From assembly GCA_039654915.1 (NCBI GenBank), contig CM077593.1:79898501-79962500 (forward strand): a stretch of 64,000 nt of DNA. Reading direction: 5' to 3'. Shown here piece by piece: positions 11,631-22,264 of the stretch. This stretch comes from Aquilaria yunnanensis (lineage: Eukaryota > Streptophyta > Magnoliopsida > Malvales > Thymelaeaceae). The notes below the pieces were generated by a model, which was not told where the DNA came from, did not search any database, and saw only the letters and a list, made by a program, of their open reading frames with translations. How positions within the stretch are numbered: position 1 is the stretch's first letter; each line of letters starts with the position of its first letter. The translations under genes were made by a program, and so were the position numbers.

Positions 11631-12476
11631 TTATCTGTTAAACCTTTCGACATAGTCGCGGATGGTTTCTCCACTTCTTTGCGCTATGTCGAACATCTGG
11701 ACGGGCATCTTCGCCGTCGGCCGACTTCCAATGAATTGTTGTGTGAAGGCCGTAGATAACTCCTGAAACTCTGTGATGGTTCCTAGAGCTAATGAGTTGT
11801 ACCAGGCTATTGCTGGTCCTGTGAGGGTGACCTCAAAACATTTGAACAAGGTGGCGTCGTCGGCACCGTGCATCATCATGCTATGTCTATACTTGGTCAG
11901 ATGAGCCTGTGGATCAGTTCGGCCATCGTACGTTTCCAGCCGAGGTACTCGGAAGTCACCTGGCATGGCCGCTTCAACTACAGCTCGGGTGAATGGGGAC
12001 TCATCCCCACAAAAGGTCCCAGATAGCCTGGCCCAGACGGGCTTACGGGCTACCTGTTTTTCCACCCTGTCCAACCTCGCCAATATCTTCTCCAAAAGGA
12101 GCGTGGCGCTAGGCTATTCCTCCTGGTGCTTGTAGGCTTCATTGCAAGGAGATTGCCTGTGCCTCTTCGGGGAGTGACTTTGACACTGAGGGGATGGAGA
12201 CTTCGCCTCGAGTGATGAGTTCCTTTGGTATGGGACTTTAGGTCGCTTAGACCCCGCTTGTCTTGCAAGTCGTGCCCCGAGGGGCATGTTTTCTGTCAAA
12301 GACTCTTCACGGGGGTCCCCACTTCCCGAACTGTGGTAGGTTGGCTTGGGGCTTTTCTCCCGAGGGCGTACTGGTGAGGGAGGCCTTTAGGCCTGAGTTG
12401 GTTACGGCCACCTTCGGTCTATCTGTTGTGTCATTTCAGCCACAACAGACCGTTGAAAGTCGCGCAGAAAACTCAT
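11631..12476 (-). pseudogene. Tat gag, N-terminal and capsid part
   Basis: The probable start is the ATG at 12476 (MSFLRDFQRSVVAEMTQQID). The frame soon meets a stop and picks up again at 12095-11631. There the capsid-type (Retrotrans_gag) fold is seen: YDGRTDPQAHLTKYRHSM, FEVTLTGPAIAWYNSLA, FTQQFIGSRPTAKMPVQMF and GETIRDYVERFNR. The part upstream of 12476 runs into the LTR and is not coding. Confidence 0.8.
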
Positions 12477-12624
12477 GGTGATGACAAAAGGACGCTCCTC
12501 CTCCGGCAAAGAAGTCCCTGGAATGGTTTGCTCAATAGCCAGTTGAACTTCAGGCGCGGACGGGGACCTCGGGAGTCCCTTGTCCTTGGAACGCCGAGTC
12601 TCAACGACGGCGACCTGAGGGTGG

Positions 12625-12645
12625 GTTCCCACAGACGGCGCCAAA
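12625..12645 (-). promoter_or_regulatory. tRNA primer-binding site of the Tat element
   Basis: Read on the minus strand, TTTGGCGCCGTCTGTGGGAA follows the 5' LTR. Its first ten bases after TT (TGGCGCCGT) fit the 3' end of tRNA-Asp and the rest diverges, so the primer assignment is tentative. Confidence 0.6.
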
Positions 12646-13504
12646 TGATGCCCGACGGCATCTTCGTCGGAAGACATTGTGACTCCGGGAGGGACTTCCT
12701 GAGGGGGAGAACGTCTGGAGCTCAAATTTCCCAGGGGAGTGTGCCTGAAAATACTAAAAAAATAGGGTTATGAGGTCCCCGGGGTGTTTTTCCGGGGAGG
12801 AGCCTCCGACGCCCTAGTCAATGTCCTGAGAGGTGAAAGAGGGGGAGCACTAGGAAGTTTAGTGACCTTGCCTGTTTGTGTTTTCTCAAGGAGGAGGAGT
12901 CGAACCGTTTGCCAGGGTCTGTTCCCTGGTATTTATAGGAGTGCCCAGCCCATTCAGATGACGACACGTGTTCGGTCGGATGTTTTCTGAGTTTCTGGGC
13001 GTGAGGGACAAGTAGCCGGTGGCAGGCTCCTTGAGCCTTGAACCGAGACAGGTCGTGACAAGACCTGGACAGTGTCGGCTTGTCAGACCGCCGTTTGGGG
13101 TAGCATGTAATGTCTGTGGGCGACATGTCAGAGGCTCCTTAAATGCTCATGCCGTACTCCCGAAGTCCTCTGGGCAAGGTCGTCCTTTGGTATGGATGCC
13201 CTTCTTCAGGAGTTATGCTCGTAGTTCGGGGAGTCCTTTAGTTCAGTGGTTCTGCCTTTGGAGGATTCTCTCCTGCTTGTAAGGGCTAGGCCTCTGTCCC
13301 AAAGACGATCCGTTTGGTCCCCCAAAGGAGCCAGCAATACCTTTGGATTTCCTGGCGTATTAGCCGAAGTCCTGACTTCGTGGTGCTCGACTTCGCTCCT
13401 GTCGAGGTCAATGACAGTGCTTCTTTTCGGGATACGCCAGGCTTCCCGAACACAACTTCGGCGGGAAGTACGTACTGGGAGAGGCGAAAGCCCTTCGACT
13501 ATCA
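12646..13504 (-). repeat. Tat element 5' LTR
   Basis: This 859-bp LTR carries the TATA-like sequence TATAAATA on the minus strand (12930-12937), preceded by the primer-site border at 12645. It is the promoter LTR of the element. Confidence 0.93.
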
Positions 13505-13509
13505 AATGC
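13505..13509. repeat. Tat target-site duplication, right
   Basis: AATGC matches 3010-3014. Confidence 0.9.
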
Positions 13510-14098
13510 AATATGCAGTGATACAATAATAATCTTGCCCTAAAAGTGAAGTCTACATGTCACTAGTAAATAAGACAGAATGATCAAGATTAGAGAAGTA
13601 TGCTTGTAGTTTTCATTCACCAGCTTCATAAATTTTAAATGTCTCCCTCTTAGTAGTACTCCTAGATGTTCTTTTTAAAACGGCATTTAATTGTGATTTA
13701 ATCCAATTTTCCGTGTGCCTATCTTTAACTTGTCTAAATGGATTTTCAATCAATATCATTCATTCTACCATGCCTTTTCTACAATTTTTTTGATTAAATC
13801 TAAAAATACCTAATCTGCCAGTAATACTCCCAAGCTATCTTTGACTACTGGTACTAGGAGCTACCTATGGATAGAGATTCAAATGCTTATGTTTCATGTG
13901 CCGTTTGAGTGTTCCCGTGCTGTAGTTCTTCTTGTGTACAAGCTTTGTCTTGCAATGTTTGCAATTTGTAAAATTTGCAAACCTCACATCGTTGCCATGA
14001 CCATCCTTCTCAAAAACTTGGTCAAAATGCTCCCAAACCCTTATGGTGAGTCTTGACGTCTTAACTTGTCTCCCAACTTCTAGTTGATGGCTTGTCAT
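13510..14098 (-). pseudogene. hAT transposase N-terminus with BED zinc finger
   Basis: This is the 5' part of the hAT transposase, cut from the rest by the Tat insertion. The frame 14098-13865 encodes a BED-type DNA-binding finger: WEHFDQVFEKDG, then CKHC and a paired-His segment LKRHMKHKH. Such a finger binds the element's subterminal repeats. The frame fails after 13865, and 13510-13860 holds only degenerate coding sequence. Confidence 0.8.
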
Positions 14099-14869
14099 GG
14101 TGGGTTAAAGGCCATCTCCTCAAACAACATTCTCCACTAGCATGGCCTCTACCTCCTCAACATCATCATCAAAAAGTTGATCGTCAAGGCCAAAGTTGAT
14201 CACCGCTTTATTGGATGTGGGCCCCACGTGTTACTGGTTAGGAAACCACATGGAAAAATGATCTTAAATCGGTGTGAGCTAGAGGCCTTTTCTTTTCCCT
14301 TTAATGCCATTTGTGTGAGAATAAATTAAGAAGATGAAGAAATTTGGAAGTAATTAAGGAATGATTAAGAAAAAATAAAGGAAATAAGCTTGAGAGCTTG
14401 AAGAAAATTAGAGAATGTATTAGAAGAAGGGGAGAGATTGTTAAGATTGGTGTGAAGAAATGCTGGAAATGGCCACCCTATTTATAGAGGAAGGCCTATA
14501 TTTTTTTTTTACCCAAAAGCCCTCACAATATAGTTGTAGGCCGTAGAAAAAAACATTGGAGGGAGTTGAATGGACTAAAAGTGCAATTTTCCCAAAATTT
14601 GAAAATTTGAACGTTGCTAACTGTTAGGACCGAACCAGCCCAGCCCGGGACCGCCAGTCCTAGTGCAAGTTGTGTTAGGCCTAATCCCGAGTTGGGCTGT
14701 GCCAGTCCCAGGCCTGCTTCCCTCTTCTCCTAGGCCCATACTTGCCCCTCCCTATTGCAAGCCTACCCTGGGCCCGTGTCGAGCCGGGCTTTGACCGATC
14801 TCGAGTTGGGTCTGACTTGGGTCTATCCCGAACTAGGTTGGGCCTAACCTGCCCTTTTGAACACCTCTA
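14099..14869 (-). other. 5' leader and subterminal region of the hAT element
   Basis: This is non-coding. The stretch 14630-14860 is full of GGCCC/GGGCC-type words and ends in the terminal repeat. The transposase promoter should lie here, but no clear TATA box was fixed. Confidence 0.6.
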
Positions 14870-14877
14870 ACTCCAAG
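14870..14877. repeat. hAT target-site duplication, right copy
   Basis: The sequence ACTCCAAG matches 883-890 exactly. Confidence 0.9.
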
Positions 14878-15849
14878 AGAATAAAAAAGTGAAACCTTAG
14901 TTTGACTTGTAGGCTTGTCTTCAATTATTTGACAATAAAACCAAGAAAATTGCTGGCTAATGGAACTTTATTTTATTTTTAACAGGTCTGATGCATTGGT
15001 AGTAGAATTTTTCATGCTTTTGTACAAATAAACATGGTCAACACAATAGGAGATATATCTCTTGTACAAGAATAGGAAATTAAAAAAAAAGTTGTCACTC
15101 AGAGCATGGAGTTTAGCAATAACTAGCAGCTGCTGCTAAACATTTTCTAAGCAGGTTTTTTTGTGGCCAAAGTCACTTTTTATTCAGTGCATAAATGACT
15201 AAAATGGTAATAGCTAGCAAAACAAAACCACTTCAATTCTCTTGCAACAAAAATGGACTGTTACCTATTTACGTATGCAAAACAATCAAACTTATGAGTT
15301 ATAGTTTCAAAATACAAAAGCATGAATTGCAAATCCAATAGCAGACCTGATCAGCTTAGCAAACAAGACAAGACAAAATGCCATATGGCTCAGTATTGAA
15401 CAACACAAAAATCGAACATAATGTTCTTCCATACGTTGCTCCACAAAAATATGGGCTAATGTTGCTTCAGTAAGCTAGACTTAGCCTTACCTTCAATACT
15501 TAATATTTGCACAATTAGCCATAGCATCAGTGTCAACAATTAACTCACATTTATCAAGAACAACATCAAGCATATGGCAGGGTAACTTACTCCTATACCT
15601 GTCCACAAAATACCAAACTCTATATTTTTAAGGGGAACCACGTTTCTCTGTTGCATCCATGTCCAAAAGGTGAAAGAAACCAAAGAGATAAACTATATCT
15701 CAATAAGAACAAACCAAAAATAGTTAAATACAAGAAGATAATATAAAAATTTAATTCATACCAAAATAATATACCCAATAGAGCCATAGGAGACATTGTG
15801 CAAGTGTTGTTATGTGGCTTTTGGCTCACACAACCCTTTAACAGTGCTA
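14878..15849. other. Unannotated AT-rich sequence right of the hAT element
   Basis: I see no domain, no long repeat and no convincing exon. A 78-codon minus-strand frame at 15620-15853 is hydrophobic by composition but has no family signature. With 1-882 it would form the uninterrupted pre-hAT sequence. Confidence 0.4.
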
Positions 15850-16286
15850 GCAAAATTAAATCCTCGTATGTATATTAATTGCTATACTTTAATGGGAACA
15901 GGACCATCAACAATAATCAGGCCAATCCTGGGAGTCCTTGACCTCTCTAGGTTGCAATGGAAAATGTCAAACTGATCCTCAAGGATCGATTCGCCAATCC
16001 CCACCGCCCACAAAAGGTTAAAGATTGCACGACTAAAAGTGTTTGTCCAGCTTCAGCTCATGAGGCGCCTATGAACAACTGGCCTTTTTAGGAACAATCC
16101 ACGTTGAAACCCGAGTGAGGGGAGGAAGCAGTACAGAAGGCACATCCTTCGAGGGCCTAAAGGCAGCCTTCTACTATTGGGACACCACTGAAGCTTCAGT
16201 AGGAGGGTCCTCAAGTGACCTTATGCACTTCTCCAAAGCTATTAGATGGAAACACCCACAAGCAGCACAAAATAACCCATAACCAG

Positions 16287-17477
16287 TTACTCCTCCGGAG
16301 AAGATTTGTGGGCCTTCACCACTTCAAATGGGGGCTTGGATGAAAAGGCCCTTGTAGTATGAGCTACGCTGGTAGGAAGAATGTTTGCCTTACAAGCATC
16401 CGCCAAGGCTTCAGCAATGCCTTTATTCTTTTTCAAAAGCTCCTTAGTGCGACTGCTCATTTCTGTAGAAAGAATGATACAATTAAATATCATAAGCATG
16501 CACAAAGGCAAGGACAAAACAATAAGTGGAATACAACTCCTTGGTGGGGGGCCCTGCTTGGCCCTGGCAGCAATCCTAAAGGCTTCAACCAGCATTCCTT
16601 CTTGGCCCTTTTCCCAATTGTAAGGGTCCCTTATACCCGGATACAACAGGTGGGCCCTGTTGATCCCGGCCCACATGAGGGTTGTCTTATCTATTTCAGT
16701 ATAGTGGATGGGGAACAACTCCAAAAAATTGTTGTTCCTCACCACCTCCTTCAACTAGCAAACCAATCCAAGCAACGGGCGATGGCCTTCAGAGCCCTCG
16801 TATATAGGTAGCTCCCCGACCAAAACGTACTGTAAGGTGTCTGCGAACTCATAAGGGAACCCCTATTCTTACTCCCTCACTATGAAGAAGAAGCGTTCAT
16901 TTTACCTTGACCATGAGTCCTTGCAGGATACAAAGGCAAAGAACTTGTTCCTGACTCTGTTAATGGGGGTGATGTGGGAAAAGCTAGCATCTTTCTTTAG
17001 GTCCAGCATATAAAACTGGAGGAAGACCTCTAGGAGGGGAGACACCCCTACCAGCTTGTAATAGATGGTGAAGTCGTTTGTATGAACAAACGAGTTTGAC
17101 ATCAACTGGGATGGCGAAACCTGATAATGCTCACAAATTTGTTCTACCAACGGATGAAGGGGGAAGTAAAGCCCCGCCTGGAGCTGGTCCATGAAAACGG
17201 AAAGCACGTCTTCCCTTTTGCTTGCTCCTACTAGGCCTCCATCCTCAAGGGCCTGTTCATGGAAGAGGGTAGCAACAACGCCGTTTGGCCAAAGATATTT
17301 GGTGAGATTTTTCGTCAATGTCTCTTCATTGTGCTGAGTCACAACTTTTTTCATTACCCCAACATTAGGGAAGGAGGGCATCTTGGAGGCTTCATCGACA
17401 TCGATGGCAGCCCCAGACAAAGATTTCATAGAAGCCATCTGGAACAACCAGCGAGAACACATTAGGGCTGCTGCCAA
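16287..17477 (-). pseudogene. Broken Transposase_28-like antisense gene
   Basis: The 191-codon frame 17477-16902 has the conserved segment GLYFPLHPLVEQICEHYQVS followed by SQLMSNSFVHTNDFTIYYKL and ends KFFAFVSCKDSWSR. A second part (16754-16287) begins KEVVRNNNFLELFPIHYTEI and contains MWAGINRAHLLYPGIRD. Between them (16755-16901) the sequence is coding-like but has stops. It shares the family architecture of the gene at 4538-6844 (a hydrophobic GLxxP block, then QLxxNS) but is clearly a different subfamily. It is best taken as the extra antisense gene of the second Tat element. Confidence 0.6.
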
Positions 17478-17783
17478 TGCAACAAAGTGATGGAAAGAAA
17501 AAAAACCTCAAAAAACCCAGTGCCCAAAGAAAATAAAAATGAAAAATCATAAAATAAGAAGAAATGACAAAGAACTTACTACCTAAACGCGCTGAAGAAG
17601 AATGAACACTGCAAGAAGGAGAAAAACTTCAGAGGAGAAATCCTAGAGAACTCTGGCACCAGCAAATCAGGAAACAAGAAAGTAGTAGAATAAGTCAAAC
17701 AATGAAAGAGAGCAAAAATCCTCATGACATATATAGGAAAGTCAGCGACTCTTAGGTTTTCCTTCAGAAACCGCCAATACAAA

Positions 17784-18448
17784 TGATGGGCTAATCACTG
17801 GAAGACACATGGCCACTAGCAGCCACCAAGATAACCACTCCAGTCACTTTCCTGAAGAGCATTTAATGGACATCTCTTCACCTTCCTATCAGCCAATGCA
17901 CTTAACACAAGTTACAACTGCATTGGAGGAATGGATAAGACAACCCAAAAACATCCCCAGGAAGCTAACAGAGAAGGGGGGATCACACCTCCACCTTCAA
18001 ACGGCATCACCTAGGCGACCAAGAAACATGGGACCCCCAGCCCATATTCCCTTTTGGATGGGGGACCCATTGGCAGGAAATGGGCCTAGGGGCCCAGATA
18101 CTGATGACTAGAGGATGTGCCGTGCCTGAAGACCCAGAAAGATCCCAAAAGGAAATCTCTTCCAGAAGAAAACTACATCTCACAAATATAGGATAAGTTG
18201 TGGGATTCCTATCCGCAGAATGAACTACTCGGAGCTCAACTTGACTCGACTATATAAAGCTCTTATCAATCCTAAGGTAAAGGAGTTGGGCTTTCCTCTC
18301 TGTCTTTCTACTACTCTTTACCAGAAAAATAATTTAAGCATCGGAGGGTTTCCCTCGGAAGCACATCTCAGGGCTCTAACGCTATCTTTGGATGTAGGAT
18401 TCCTATTTGCTGTTCACCAACCTCTTGGGTCCAGCTTACCTGACCACA
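17784..18448 (+). repeat. Probable LTR of the second Tat-type element
   Basis: The segment starts TGATGGGC, as the complete Tat LTR starts TGATGCCC, and ends GACCACA. It contains the TATA-like box TATATAAAG (18251-18259) and, downstream, CATCGGAGGGTTTCCCTCGG (18340-18359), a word I associate with the R/U5 region of Tat LTRs. No second copy is in the window, so the borders are inferred. Confidence 0.45.
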
Positions 18449-19013
18449 TTCTTTATTAAAAACTAATATAACCTTTTTACATGGTTTCCAACTTATTTTT
18501 CCAGTTATAGTATCAATTTTCCTTTTCCAAATATAAATCTGATTAATCAAACAACTAATACTTGGAGTACATCAAATAATAAGAAAATAATTTTTGTTCA
18601 CCCTCTAAAAGAAGCTTTCACTTTTGAAATTCAAAATACTCCAATTGTAGCAAGTCCTTTCAAATAAACCCCTATAGTTACTTACAACAAACCAATTCCG
18701 AAAAAAGATATAATCAATTTTCAAATCAAAATAATTATACAAATCAATCTTTAATTACAATAACTAAGCAAGTAAATAGAATAGAATCATTCATTAATAG
18801 TATTAAACCTTCCACACCTTCTATATTTTTCAAGAAAAAAAAGAGTACAAGAAGTAAAAATCTCAGGCTAAAGAAAACAATTATTTTAAATTATCTCAAC
18901 CTTTATTTAACCCATTTGAATTGGAAAATGTTATAAAAGTAAGTGATAATAATATACTAAAATACATTCAGGCTTAATTAAAGAATTTAACCCTTAAAGA
19001 TAAACCATCTAGC

Positions 19014-19676
19014 TTGGGGTTAAAGAAAACAATAAACATGATATCAACAAAAGATAATATAAATTTATTACAAGAACAATTTAAAAGAGAAACAAATGTT
19101 ATAAATAAAATCCATGGTATTGATACAAAACGAATTCAAACAACAAAAAATTATTATCCAAGACCAACCCCTCTGGATATACAATATCAAGAACCTTATA
19201 TGATTCAAGTTGCTTATAATAGTGTTGGAATACTAGAATGGAATATTGATGATTGTAGTGAATATCAAATACTCAATATATTATGGGAAATGACTATGGC
19301 TGCTACTGCTTATAAGGAAAAAGACAAAACTAATCCACAAACAGTGAAATTGTTAGTAGAAGGATTTACTGGTCAATTAAAAGGGCGGTGGGATTATGCT
19401 GTAAGTGCTGAAGAAAAAGAAAATTATGGACTACTACAAAAAAGAGAAATTAAAGTAGAAAATGGTCAAAAAGTTCGATATGATATTAGTGATTCTGTTA
19501 ATACATTAATATTCAGAATAACTGACGCTTTTATAAAAGACCACAATCAACTTCAAGCTAAGAGTTCAGAAATATTAATCAATTTAACATGTCCGGAATT
19601 ACATGATTTTAGATGTTATAAAGATATTTTCCAGAATAAAGTATACACAAGAAGTTATTGTGTTTCATCTTTTTAG
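19014..19676 (+). pseudogene. Pararetrovirus coat-protein-like region
   Basis: The 220-codon frame holds the segments ILEWNIDDCSEYQILNILWE and LVEGFTGQLKGRWDYAVSAE, then a region ending CPELHDFRCYKDIFQNK. This arrangement recurs in the capsid part of endogenous plant pararetroviruses. The frame ends early at 19676 and coding-like sequence goes on in other frames to about 20215. The listed start is a non-ATG or internal codon, so the true N-terminus is upstream. Confidence 0.55.
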
Positions 19677-20079
19677 AAGGAGAGATTCATAGTTGGTTTA
19701 CCAAAGTTATTTGCTGAGAAAGTAAGAAACAAGATTAGAAACAAACATAATCAAAATATTCCTTATAATGAATTAGCTTCTCGACAATTAATTAATTACT
19801 TTAACATGGAAGGACTAAGTCTTTACAATGACATAAAATTAAAAAATAAAATAAGAAATGAATATGCACAAGGTAAAAGAGAATTAGGGAGTTTTTGTGC
19901 TCAATATGGATATAAGAAAATAATAGCTCCTCCATCTAGACATAAGAAAAAATTTAGAAAAAAATTCTGAAACTTTTAGAAAATGAAAATATAGAAGAGA
20001 AAAATATTTCAAGAATAAGTCATATAAAACATACAAGAAGAAATCAAATGAACGATTTAATAAGAACAAGGCTCCAATT

Positions 20080-20121
20080 TGTTACGAATGTAAATGAGTC
20101 GGACATTACAAAAATGAGTGT
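20080..20121 (+). pseudogene. CCHC zinc knuckle with an internal stop
   Basis: The codons give a C-x2-C-x4-H-x4-C pattern (CYEC, then GHY, then NEC), the nucleic-acid-binding knuckle of retroelement capsids. One codon between the second Cys and the His is TGA, so it is broken. Confidence 0.75.
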
Positions 20122-20633
20122 AAAATGAAAATTAAGATTAGTAGTCTGGACATATCGGATAAATTAAAAGAACAAATGATTAATCTTCTATTGTTCGATT
20201 GAAATTCTGACTCAAAATAAAAAAATTCTTATAGAGAAGAAGAATTTAATTCTAACTCAAAATTAGAGCTTAATGCAATAATTTCTTCCGATAATGAAGA
20301 TTTGAATTTAGATGACTCTAGATTAGAAGAATGTCAATGTTCAAATATAAATGTGAATGCTTTTAGTAAAGAAAATTTATTTGAAATAATTATGAAAATA
20401 GAAGATCTTCAAATATGAAAATAATCTTTAGAAAGACTTAAAGATCTAATTGTTCAAGGAGAAAAAAATCAGATATAGAACCATATAAGTTTTTAGATAC
20501 TTTAGATAGATTAAAAAAAGAAAGAGTTCTCAGTATTCATGATCTTCATAAAGAAGTAAAAGAGATTAAAAAGGAAATGCAAGAGCTTAAATCATAAAAT
20601 CAAGCTTTTAAACAAAAATTTCTAGAGTTAGAT

Positions 20634-20963
20634 TTGCAAGAAACTCTCAAAAGAGAAGAAAAAACAACTTCTAACAACAAACAGTCTAAAGAAATAGAAC
20701 CTAAAAATAAAGGTATAATAATTCAAAAATCACAAAGTGAAGAATTCATAAATATAATTTCAAAGGTCCAATATCACAAGTGGTATGTTTCAATTGATTT
20801 GGTTGTTAATAATGAATATAATATTAAAACAATAACTTTAGTTGATATTGGAGCAAATCAAAATTGTATTCTAGAAGAAATTAATTCTACAAAATTTTGT
20901 GAAAGACTACTGAAGAGCTTCACTCTGCTAGTAGTTCTAAACTTAATGTCAAGTATAAATTAA
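20634..20963 (+). pseudogene. Pararetrovirus aspartic protease region
   Basis: The frame reads through a Lys/Glu-rich linker into WYVSIDLVVNN and then TLVDIGANQNCILEE. The active-site triplet D-S/T-G appears as D-I-G (20844-20852), so a key hydroxyl residue is missing. The remainder (20964-21350) is frameshifted. The protease would have matured the polyprotein. Confidence 0.6.
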
Positions 20964-21347
20964 GTAATTTTAAAATTTTGTAATTTTGGTGTTTGTTTCA
21001 AAAATGTCTTTTATTTTGATAAAAAAAATTTAATTCTAATATTATTTTACGAAGCCATTTTATTACATCCTTATACGCATTTCAAGTAACTTCATTTGAA
21101 ATAAAATCAAATGGATTGGAAAGAAATTTATCATTTCCTTTTGCTTTTCTTGTTAAAAAAAAAAGTGTTAGATGCCTTCAAGATTCATTTATTCAATCAA
21201 TAAATATAATAAAAAAATGAAAAACATTGTAAATACTTAATTCAAGAAATAAATTGTCTTCATATAGAATCCCAATACAAAGTCCTTCAATTCAAGAAAA
21301 AATAAAATAAATCAAACAAAAATTCACTCAAGATGTTTGTGCTTTAG

Positions 21348-21350
21348 TAT
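21348..21350. repeat. CACTA target-site duplication, left
   Basis: TAT precedes the CACTA terminus and is repeated at 30346-30348. Confidence 0.8.
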
Positions 21351-21364
21351 CACTACAAAAATTT

Positions 21365-21960
21365 GATAGGTTACCAACGCGCAGTTACCAACTGTTGCGC
21401 GTTGGTAAACTGAATTCACCAACGCGAAGCCGTTGGTAAACGCACGTTGGTATTCGATTCGTTGGAAATTTTTTTATCAACACGCAAAAAATAACGCGTT
21501 GGTAAATTCTAACGCGTGCACGTTGGTAAAATGCACGTTGGTAATTATCAACGGTCAAGAACCGGCCTTAGTTTCCAACGCGCACAGCAGTTGGTAGTTA
21601 CCAACGCGCATGGCAGTTGGTAATTCACCAACTGTCATGGCAGTTGGTACTTATCAACGCGCATTGCAGTTGGTAATTACCAACTGTCATGGCAGTACCA
21701 ACTGCCATGCGCGTTGGTAACTACCAACTGCCATGACAATTGGTAGGAGACCGCGTTGGTCATTACCAACTTACAGCAATTGGTAAGGGGGTTGGTAATT
21801 ACCAACGTGCGACAAAGTTGGTAATTACCAACGCGTGCGAGTTGGTAGCAAGCCGTTGGTAACAGTGTTGGTAAGTACCAACGCGGATGACAGTCGGTAA
21901 TTACCAACTTGCGCGAGTTGGTAAACCCCGGTTGCACGTTGGTAATGTACATTAAGCGTT
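21365..21960. repeat. CACTA subterminal repeat zone (left end)
   Basis: More than twenty short units built on GTTGGTAA and its complement TTACCAAC, often followed by CGCG or TGCCATG, lie in both orientations. In En/Spm elements such motifs bind the TNPA protein. Many adjacent copies are inverted and could form hairpins. Confidence 0.85.
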
Positions 21961-22264
21961 CCAGGCTGCGATTGTTTCGTATTTTTCCCAGTTTGAAACA
22001 AGTTCGAAATGGACGTACCAATTCCAAAGTTCCCCCCCAGCCTTGCTCAAAAATAAAGATTACACAGATATGCACACGTAATTTCCATAAAATATTCTCT
22101 AATACACCATAATTAAAACAAGAACATATATGTTTGGAACAAACCATACAACATTCAACGGATTACACATCTCAGTAATTTCAACTGAGTCTTAATTAGG
22201 TCTAACAATTATTATGTAAGTCTAATAACACAAGAAATTTGGAAATGATTTACCTGTTGATGAC

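Larger units (their letters stand above)
3015..13504 (-). mobile_element. Ty3/gypsy LTR retrotransposon, Tat lineage
   Basis: Two 859-bp LTRs (3015-3873 and 12646-13504) start TGATGCC and end CTATCA, and are flanked by the exact 5-bp duplication AATGC (3010-3014 and 13505-13509). Read on the minus strand, the order is LTR, primer site, gag, protease, RT, RNase H, a second RNase H, integrase, a large extra region, polypurine tract, LTR. A second RNase H and an extra antisense gene between integrase and the 3' LTR are known marks of the Tat lineage (Grande, RIRE2, Retand). By eye the LTRs differ at about 34 of 859 positions with no length change. The pol frames carry several shifts and stops, so the copy looks dead. 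Confidence 0.93.
891..14869 (-). mobile_element. hAT DNA transposon, hosting a Tat retrotransposon and a MITE
   Basis: Both ends are flanked by the exact 8-bp duplication ACTCCAAG (883-890 and 14870-14877), the size typical of hAT elements. The left end reads TAATGGTGTTCGTTGGGC and the right end, on the other strand, TAGAGGTGTTCAAAAGGGC, an imperfect terminal inverted repeat. Both subterminal regions are rich in GGCCC/GGGCC words (905-1015 and 14640-14850), common in hAT elements. Inside are an N-terminal BED finger (13865-14098, minus) and a C-terminal hAT dimerisation domain (1374-1610, minus). Without its two insertions the element would be about 3.1 kb. The gene is broken, so the element cannot move by itself. 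Confidence 0.9.
15850..18448 (+). mobile_element. 3' remnant of a second Tat-type retrotransposon (plus strand)
   Basis: A broken relative of the Tat antisense gene reads on the minus strand (16287-17477) and is followed by a probable LTR (17784-18448). In the complete Tat element the same gene lies antisense just before the 3' LTR, so this arrangement fits a plus-strand element that has lost gag and pol. The left border is set only roughly; 15850-16280 probably holds the gene's decayed C-terminus. Confidence 0.55.
18449..21350 (+). mobile_element. Endogenous pararetrovirus, part 1 (capsid, zinc knuckle, protease)
   Basis: This is an old integrated copy of a Caulimoviridae-type DNA virus, AT-rich and full of stops. 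In order it has a coding-like stretch at 18480-19000 that may be the end of a movement protein, a coat-protein-like frame (19014-19676), a CCHC knuckle (20080-20121), a low-complexity Lys/Glu-rich linker and an aspartic protease (20634-20963). It continues past the CACTA insertion at 30346 and past a second insertion at about 35088. Assignment to a genus is not possible by eye; the later second ORF suggests a florendovirus-like plan. Confidence 0.7.

Noticed and set aside
15620..15853. Hydrophobic 77-codon frame as a membrane protein gene
   Set aside because: It is T-rich sequence read on one strand, with no start context, no family signature and no neighbouring exons.
21365..21960. CRISPR-like array of short repeats
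   Set aside because: The units are irregular, in both orientations and within a CACTA terminus of a plant genome. They are transposase-binding subterminal repeats.
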